The notes beneath the pieces are model-generated. The model made no database searches, was not told the origin of the DNA, and saw only the letters and a program-made list of their open reading frames with translations. Shown one piece after another: positions 59,928 through 64,000 of a DNA stretch of 64,000 nucleotides; the first letter of the stretch is position 1; each line of letters starts with the position of its first letter. Origin of the DNA: an uncultured Bacteroidales bacterium (GTDB lineage: Bacteria; Bacteroidota; Bacteroidia; Bacteroidales; FEN-979); assembly GCA_903959905.1 (NCBI GenBank), contig CAJBYO010000047.1, positions 103,374 through 167,373 on the forward strand, read 5' to 3'. The position numbers were made by a program, and so were the translations under genes.

Positions 59928-60689
59928 ATGAAAATGAAAATAATGGTGGCATGCATGTTCCTTCTCTTCAGTCTCTATACCAGGGCGCAGGTGGCAGTGA
60001 ACACAGACGGCACCGCACCGAATGCATCGGCCATGCTCGATGTAAAATCCAGCACCAAGGGAATACTAATACCCCGCATGACTGCCACTGAACGTGGCCA
60101 GGTTGCAGGTCCTGTCGCAGGGCTTCTTGTTTACCAGACAACTGCCCCTGCCGGGTATTATTATTACACGGGGACCGCATGGAAACAGATGATAGACGCT
60201 CTTGCAACAGCCGGCAACCCACCGACCAATAACCTTCTTACGTTTGACGGGACAAACTGGATCGCTAAAAACCTGGTTATAGCGAACACAGGAGGAAATC
60301 AGCCGGTAACCCATCTGCAACCTTATCTGTGCATGAACTATTGTATTGCATTACAGGGTTACTGGCCATCCCAAAGTGGCATAGACGCTTACCTTGGGGA
60401 GATAGAACTTTTTGGATTTGGCTATACCCCTAACGGATGGGCAGCCTGCAACGGCCAGCTCCTGTCGATTTCACAATACTCGGCATTGTTTTCACTGCTT
60501 GGAACCACTTATGGCGGGGATGGGGTTAATACTTTCGGATTGCCGGATTTAAGGGGCAGGGTTCCGATCAACCAGGGTACAGGGCCGGGGTTGACCAACA
60601 GGACCTTAGGAGAGACCGGTGGCAGCGAGTCCTTCTACTTATCTGTGCCGCAACTTCCTGTGCACACACATTCTGTTATTTACCAATAG
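59928..60689 (+). CDS. Secreted phage-tail-collar (MdpB-like) protein with permuted module order
   Basis: The 253-residue protein has a signal peptide (KIMVACMFLLFSLYTRAQ) and an N-terminal module found in many secreted Bacteroidota proteins (SAMLDVKSSTKGILIPRMTA; GLLVYQTTAPAGYYYYTGTA). Next comes GGNQPVTHLQPYLCMNYCIA plus LQGYWPSQ (122-148), which in MdpB-type collar proteins is the last segment. Then comes AYLGEIELFGFGYTPNGWAA through GTTYGGDGVNTFGLPDLRGR to PQLPVHTHSV (153-250), normally the first segment. The protein stops three residues later, without the usual middle region. It thus looks permuted, or a fusion of the end of one collar domain to the start of another. It leads a probable operon with the subtilase gene 31 bp downstream. 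Confidence 0.85.
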   Translation: MKMKIMVACMFLLFSLYTRAQVAVNTDGTAPNASAMLDVKSSTKGILIPRMTATERGQVAGPVAGLLVYQTTAPAGYYYYTGTAWKQMIDALATAGNPPTNNLLTFDGTNWIAKNLVIANTGGNQPVTHLQPYLCMNYCIALQGYWPSQSGIDAYLGEIELFGFGYTPNGWAACNGQLLSISQYSALFSLLGTTYGGDGVNTFGLPDLRGRVPINQGTGPGLTNRTLGETGGSESFYLSVPQLPVHTHSVIYQ

Positions 60690-60720
60690 TCGGGCAGGCA
60701 ATCTCAGGAAAATCCGGATC

Positions 60721-62421
60721 ATGAAGCACCTCTGCCTGTTTGCGTGGATGTTTTTTGCACTTCTCCCTATCGGTTGCCCCGGAGTTGCATATGAAATACC
60801 GGATGAACCTGTAAAGAAAGGAATCCCCGATCCCCGTATTTACAATATCCTGAAAATTGTTCAGCAAAAAGCGGCTGCCGGTGTTGTTGTGAAAGTAGCC
60901 GTGGTGGATAACGGGTTCAGACTGTCACACAAGACCATCAGGGATTTCATATACACAAATACCGGGGAAACGCCTGCAAATTTCCAGGATGACGATGGAA
61001 ACGGGTACACCGATGACATGCACGGCTGGGATATGTCTGACAACGACAACGATGTATCTGTTCGCCCGGGAAAGGAAAACCGGTTTTATCACGGCACCTA
61101 CATCGCCGGGATCATTGCATCCATTTTTCAAAGATGCTATGGTGACAGTGCCTTCCGGCACCTGCAGATCATCCCTGTAAAAGTGCTTTCCGATCATGCT
61201 GAAAACAGCTATTTCAAGGATGGGTACAAAGGGATCAGGTATGCCACTGATCTGGGGGCCGACATCATCTGTTGTGCCTGGAGCGGAGGTGACCCGTCGG
61301 ATGAGGAGAAGCGCATCCTGAATACTGCAATCAGCAAAGGGATCATGATCATCGGTGCTGCCGGGAATTTCTATACGGAAAAGGCAGATGCACCCTCCTC
61401 CTTCCCCGGGGTATTCTGTGTGGCCTCCCTGGATACCCTGTTGAAGAAAAGCAAATATTCAAATTACGGGATGAGAATCGATATTGCGGCACCGGGCGAT
61501 TCGGTTTACGGGCCCCACCCCCAGGCCGACAATGCCTACATCCACGAAAACGGCACCTCCCCCGCTTCGGCGATCATAACCGGATGCGCAACGGTTTTAA
61601 AAGCGCTTGTTCCGAAAGCCACCACAGAAGATATTCTCAATGCCATCAGGAATACGGCCGTCCCGGTCGACAGCCTGAATTTGACTTATTGCGGGAAACT
61701 TGGTGCAGGGCTGCCCAACATGGAAAAGGCCATTGAATTTATGAAAGTTCCGGATTTCAGATTTTCAACTTTTTCTGCTTTACGACCCAAAGGCAACATA
61801 TATTTCAACAGGAAAAAAAGTCCGCATTCCTGGTCTATCCATCCTTCCGGCGCCTATAAGGGGATTCATATCGTCGCGGATTGTAAGGAGCCAAAGAAAA
61901 TGGTTCAACTGTTCACAGGTGACTCGCTGTGGTATGCAGGCCCGTTATCAGGAATCTCCAGGATGGTTTTCATCCCGGGCAGCAGGTTCAGAATTGACCT
62001 GCAACCCGCCACCGGTCTCCCGAAGGACCTTGTTTTCAGTTATTATATGGAGACCATCGATTCCACGTCGCTCTATTGCCGGGGCATCCACGACATGGTG
62101 AGGGAGCAGGATTCGATCAGGGATGGAAGCGGAGATGAAAACTATGCAAACAACTGTTCCTGCAAATGGCAGATTTCAGTTCCTGCTGGTAAGCGTATCA
62201 GGATGGAATTCTTAACCATGGACACCCAGCCAAATGTAGATTTTGTCTGGATTTTTGATGGAACCTCCCCATTGCCGGAAAACATTCTGGCAAAATTTTC
62301 CGGCACCAGTATACCGCCTGTCATTACGTCGTTTACCAACAATGTCCTGGTCTGGTTTCTATCTGATGGCCATACGGTTGGCAAAGGATGGTCAATGAAA
62401 TATTCTTCTTCTGATCTATAA
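60721..62421 (+). CDS. Secreted subtilisin-like serine protease with C-terminal CUB domain
   Basis: The 566-residue protein has a signal peptide (KHLCLFAWMFFALLPIGCPG) and a peptidase S8 domain at about 55-355. The catalytic Asp 63 is in VKVAVVDNGFR, His 124 in RFYHGTYIAGIIA, oxyanion Asn 216 in IGAAGNFYTE, and Ser 280 in HENGTSPASAIITG. The subfamily is the Bacteroidota S8 group with DDDGNGYTDDMHGWD. A linker of about 100 residues follows, then a CUB-like beta-sandwich at about 455-566 (DENYANNCSCKWQISVPAGK; NVDFVWIFDGTSPLPENILA). CUB domains are rare in bacteria and bind partners or calcium. No type IX tail is visible, so the protein may stay periplasmic or be a lipoprotein (GCPG after the hydrophobic stretch). 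Confidence 0.9.
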   Translation: MKHLCLFAWMFFALLPIGCPGVAYEIPDEPVKKGIPDPRIYNILKIVQQKAAAGVVVKVAVVDNGFRLSHKTIRDFIYTNTGETPANFQDDDGNGYTDDMHGWDMSDNDNDVSVRPGKENRFYHGTYIAGIIASIFQRCYGDSAFRHLQIIPVKVLSDHAENSYFKDGYKGIRYATDLGADIICCAWSGGDPSDEEKRILNTAISKGIMIIGAAGNFYTEKADAPSSFPGVFCVASLDTLLKKSKYSNYGMRIDIAAPGDSVYGPHPQADNAYIHENGTSPASAIITGCATVLKALVPKATTEDILNAIRNTAVPVDSLNLTYCGKLGAGLPNMEKAIEFMKVPDFRFSTFSALRPKGNIYFNRKKSPHSWSIHPSGAYKGIHIVADCKEPKKMVQLFTGDSLWYAGPLSGISRMVFIPGSRFRIDLQPATGLPKDLVFSYYMETIDSTSLYCRGIHDMVREQDSIRDGSGDENYANNCSCKWQISVPAGKRIRMEFLTMDTQPNVDFVWIFDGTSPLPENILAKFSGTSIPPVITSFTNNVLVWFLSDGHTVGKGWSMKYSSSDL

Positions 62422-62440
62422 ACTTCTTAAACTGAAAACC

Positions 62441-62863
62441 ATGTCACATAAAATAGGATCCAAAGACAACCCGATGGCACTGAAAACACCGCCGTTGACA
62501 AGTGAATATACCATGCATGTTGACCAGAAAGACGGAAAAGATGTCCTGGTGTGTACGGTCGGCAAAACAGTCTTGCTTTACAACATAAATTGCATCAACG
62601 ACTTGCACCAGATGCTAAAAGACCATGGCGACTGGATGGAACTGGGCAGCGCTGATGAACAAAAGGCGGCAAAAGAGGGAACCGTTGAGGCCTGGGGACG
62701 ATCAGAAAGTAACCCTGCCGGCGGATGGTACGGGCTCAAAAAGGGGTTACGCGGCCGGTTCGGCATGTACATTCCCCCGTTGATGGAGGCGCTCGGACTT
62801 GCAGAGGTGACGCACGATGCGAAAGGGAATAAAATGAAAGCAAAATCCAGCGAAAAAGAGTGA
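62441..62863 (+). CDS. Small conserved protein of unknown function (possibly DUF6855)
   Basis: The 140-residue soluble protein has no signal peptide. It contains a compact motif-rich body: MALKTPPLTSEYTMHVDQKD, VLVCTVGKTVLLYNINCIND, LHQMLKDHGDWMELGSADEQ, EGTVEAWGRSESNPAGGWYG, LKKGLRGRFGMYIPPLMEAL. The strong conservation I remember for these segments suggests a real family (I associate it with DUF6855, not checked), but no activity is known. It lies 19 bp after the subtilase gene on the same strand and is probably cotranscribed. A repeat-type hairpin (62897-62993) follows as likely terminator. Confidence 0.8.
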   Translation: MSHKIGSKDNPMALKTPPLTSEYTMHVDQKDGKDVLVCTVGKTVLLYNINCINDLHQMLKDHGDWMELGSADEQKAAKEGTVEAWGRSESNPAGGWYGLKKGLRGRFGMYIPPLMEALGLAEVTHDAKGNKMKAKSSEKE

Positions 62864-62896
62864 ACTTTAACCGTCTGCCATGTCATTAAAAAAAAT

Positions 62897-62993
62897 AACC
62901 ACTAAGGCACTAAGGGCACAAGGGACACTAAGAAAAAGATGACCAATTTATGGGCCTTAGTGTTTCTTAGTGTCCTCCGTGCCTCCGTGGTAA
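62897..62993. repeat. Imperfect inverted repeat (CCACTAAGGCAC family)
   Basis: The left arm aaccactaaggcactaaggg, continuing cacaagggacactaagaaa, pairs imperfectly with the right arm tttcttagtgtcctccgtgc, continuing ctccgtggtaa. It is the same family as 44511-44624 and probably the end of the collar-subtilase transcript. Confidence 0.8.
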
Positions 62994-63067
62994 AAAAAAG
63001 CTAAGTTCCTAAACCTCTTATGGCTGTTGTTCTTAATTCCCTCCACAACCCTCATCAACCTGTAATC

Positions 63068-63559
63068 CTACTTTTTAACATTTATATTCAGCACCTTTAT
63101 TTTCCATCGGCCGGTTCTACATTTTTTCTCGCTCAGCCCGATGGATATAAGTCCGGCCCCCAGCATGGACCCTGAGAGGATAAACATATCGGGCGTAAAC
63201 ACCTGCTCATTGTTGATGAGGTGGTTGACGGTGATGATCCCGAAGAAAACACCGCTGCCGATGCACATGTAGATGCCAAATTTCCTGGGGAATGCAAATC
63301 GTTTGTACAAGGCATTGATATCGCACAGGCGAACATCAAACGGACGAAGTTCAGCCACAGAGATCACACTGTCGCGGATGGACCAGAGTTTACCCTGCAG
63401 CAGGGTATCTTGTTTTGAAATCCTGAGTTTGAGGTAATCGCCGGTGTGATAGAAATATTTGCGTGATGAACCCACCTTTTCGACCATGAGGGTTTTCTGG
63501 GCGAAGGCCTGGTTTGAAAATAAATACAATGTCAGCAGAAGGAGGAGTATTTTTTTCAT
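63068..63559 (-). CDS. Secreted/membrane protein of unknown function
   Basis: The 163-residue protein has a signal peptide (KKILLLLLTLYLFSNQAFAQ). A beta-rich segment follows (YFYHTGDYLKLRISKQDTLL; GKLWSIRDSVISVAELRPFD), then two hydrophobic stretches (FGIYMCIGSGVFFGIITVNH; FILSGSMLGAGLISIGLSEK) and a basic tail (GRWKIKVLNINVKK). The layout (a SIRDSVISV-type beta domain followed by two helices) is one I have met as uncharacterised Bacteroidota proteins; no function is known. ATG 63559 starts the signal; an in-frame start 33 bp upstream is less likely. Confidence 0.78.
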   Translation of the reverse strand: MKKILLLLLTLYLFSNQAFAQKTLMVEKVGSSRKYFYHTGDYLKLRISKQDTLLQGKLWSIRDSVISVAELRPFDVRLCDINALYKRFAFPRKFGIYMCIGSGVFFGIITVNHLINNEQVFTPDMFILSGSMLGAGLISIGLSEKKCRTGRWKIKVLNINVKK

Positions 63560-63913
63560 CGGGATGTCAACTGCCGTTAGTTTCAAGAGCATTTATCAGA
63601 TTGTGTAACGTCTGAAATATTAAAACCAATATTAATGAATGTGTAATTTTTCAATTTTTGTCGGGGTGGCAGCGTTGTTCTCATAATATTCAAGTGTTGG
63701 CGTAATCGAACCAGGGCCCATAAATTGACAATCATATGATAATTACACAGAGGGACACAGAGAAGACACAGAGGGCCACAGAGTTAAAGATCAACATGTG
63801 TTTAAGTGATTTATAAAAACTATTACCTGTGCCATATGCATCATACAATTTAACATTACACCTGTTAATTGATTAGAAGAACTCACTAGTGTCCAATTAA
63901 TTTTTTTCGACAA
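63560..63913. other. Intergenic region with ACACAGAGGGACACAGAGA tandem repeat
   Basis: No gene or RNA is supported here. At about 63749-63785 lies a tandem run of cacagaggg/cacagagaa units, like the 13239 and 37808 elements in style. The rest is AT-rich. Confidence 0.65.
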
Positions 63914-64000
63914 TCAATACGTAAAGGCAAATTCAAGTTGAGTGTTTTTTTCACCGATATCATCAATAATCTCGGAGGTCAGGAAAAGGTCTCTGATAGG
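63914..64000 (-). CDS. 3' end of a gene entering from the right edge, possible outer-membrane barrel
   Basis: On the minus strand a frame runs from the window edge for 28 codons to a TGA at 63916-63914, ending EKNTQLEFAFTY. The alternating pattern and the final aromatic residue resemble the last strand of an outer-membrane beta-barrel. Other minus-strand frames stop within a few codons. Too short to name. Confidence 0.45.
   Translation of the reverse strand, partial: PIRDLFLTSEIIDDIGEKNTQLEFAFTY

Noticed and set aside
59820..62880. Collar-domain gene considered as part of a prophage or contractile injection system
   Set aside because: No sheath, tube, baseplate, capsid, integrase or AAA ATPase genes nearby, and the protein has a signal peptide.
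63690..63720. GTAATCGAACCAGGGCCC as a tRNA T-arm on the minus strand
   Set aside because: The stem does not pair and no acceptor, D or anticodon arm can be built around it.

Overview
The window looks like a chromosomal segment of an environmental member of the Bacteroidota, probably Bacteroidales-like. The evidence is as follows. Promoters match the Bacteroidota -7 element TAnnTTTG (for example before rnpB, rpmH and the bTHX gene). Secreted proteins end in type IX (Por) sorting domains. There is a TonB-dependent receptor paired with DUF4249, a GIN-domain lipoprotein, a bTHX ribosomal protein, and a short archaeal/eukaryote-type ProRS. Most genes are ordinary core genes of fairly even base composition; no rRNA, tRNA, CRISPR array, insertion sequence with transposase, or complete prophage is visible.

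Layout. 1-6.9 kb: the end of an unknown gene, a four-helix-bundle (S23-type) gene set between low-complexity repeats, recQ, a methyltransferase, a small FPD-repeat protein of probable 7(1) septoil-knot type, an alkyladenine DNA glycosylase, HU, fmt and a membrane-anchored TPR protein. 7-13 kb: trmH, bTHX, rsmG, then a peptide-use cluster (OPT transporter, PqqD-like protein, pepD). 13.3-16.8 kb: two secreted proteins (GH16 and DNRLRE/PKD) with type IX tails. 16.8-18.9 kb: two small envelope proteins enclosed by about 76-bp inverted repeats. 18.9-26.7 kb: a TylF-like methyltransferase, rpmH, a YfhO membrane protein with a glycosyltransferase, a MATE exporter, the RNase P RNA and wecB. 26.8-33.8 kb: gyrB, a MacA-like adaptor, a MacB-like permease lacking its ATPase, a TolC-like protein, and a peroxiredoxin. 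34-39.9 kb: two polytopic membrane proteins, mazG, a PagL-like outer-membrane protein and a GIN lipoprotein. 40-48.8 kb: proS, a Tyr/Gly-rich lipoprotein, an OmpP1/FadL-like barrel, a TPR protein, a coiled-coil zinc-ribbon protein, a Nif3 protein and a VOC protein. 48.8-55.1 kb: a minus-strand outer-membrane operon (unknown protein, TonB receptor, DUF4249, plug-like protein). 55.3-57.6 kb: a degenerate receiver domain, lpxK and a purine nucleoside phosphorylase. 57.7-59.5 kb: an AT-rich island with a propeller gene and a truncated membrane gene. 59.8-62.9 kb: a probable operon of a secreted phage-tail-collar-like protein with rearranged module order, a secreted subtilase-CUB protein and a small conserved protein. 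The window ends in an unknown protein and the 3' end of another gene.

The most distinctive structural trait is the number of palindromic or tandem intergenic elements of several sequence families (TTTGTCATT/ACTTGTAA, CGATTTACGATT, CCACTAAGGCAC, GCAGAGACGCAGAG, GGACACGCCATGGCGTGTCC, ACCTTCCAGG). Several supply or overlap stop and start codons, double as terminators, or extend into coding sequence. The most unusual single gene is the collar protein at 59928-60689, in which the segment normally found at the C terminus of MdpB-type collar proteins precedes the segment normally found at the N terminus.
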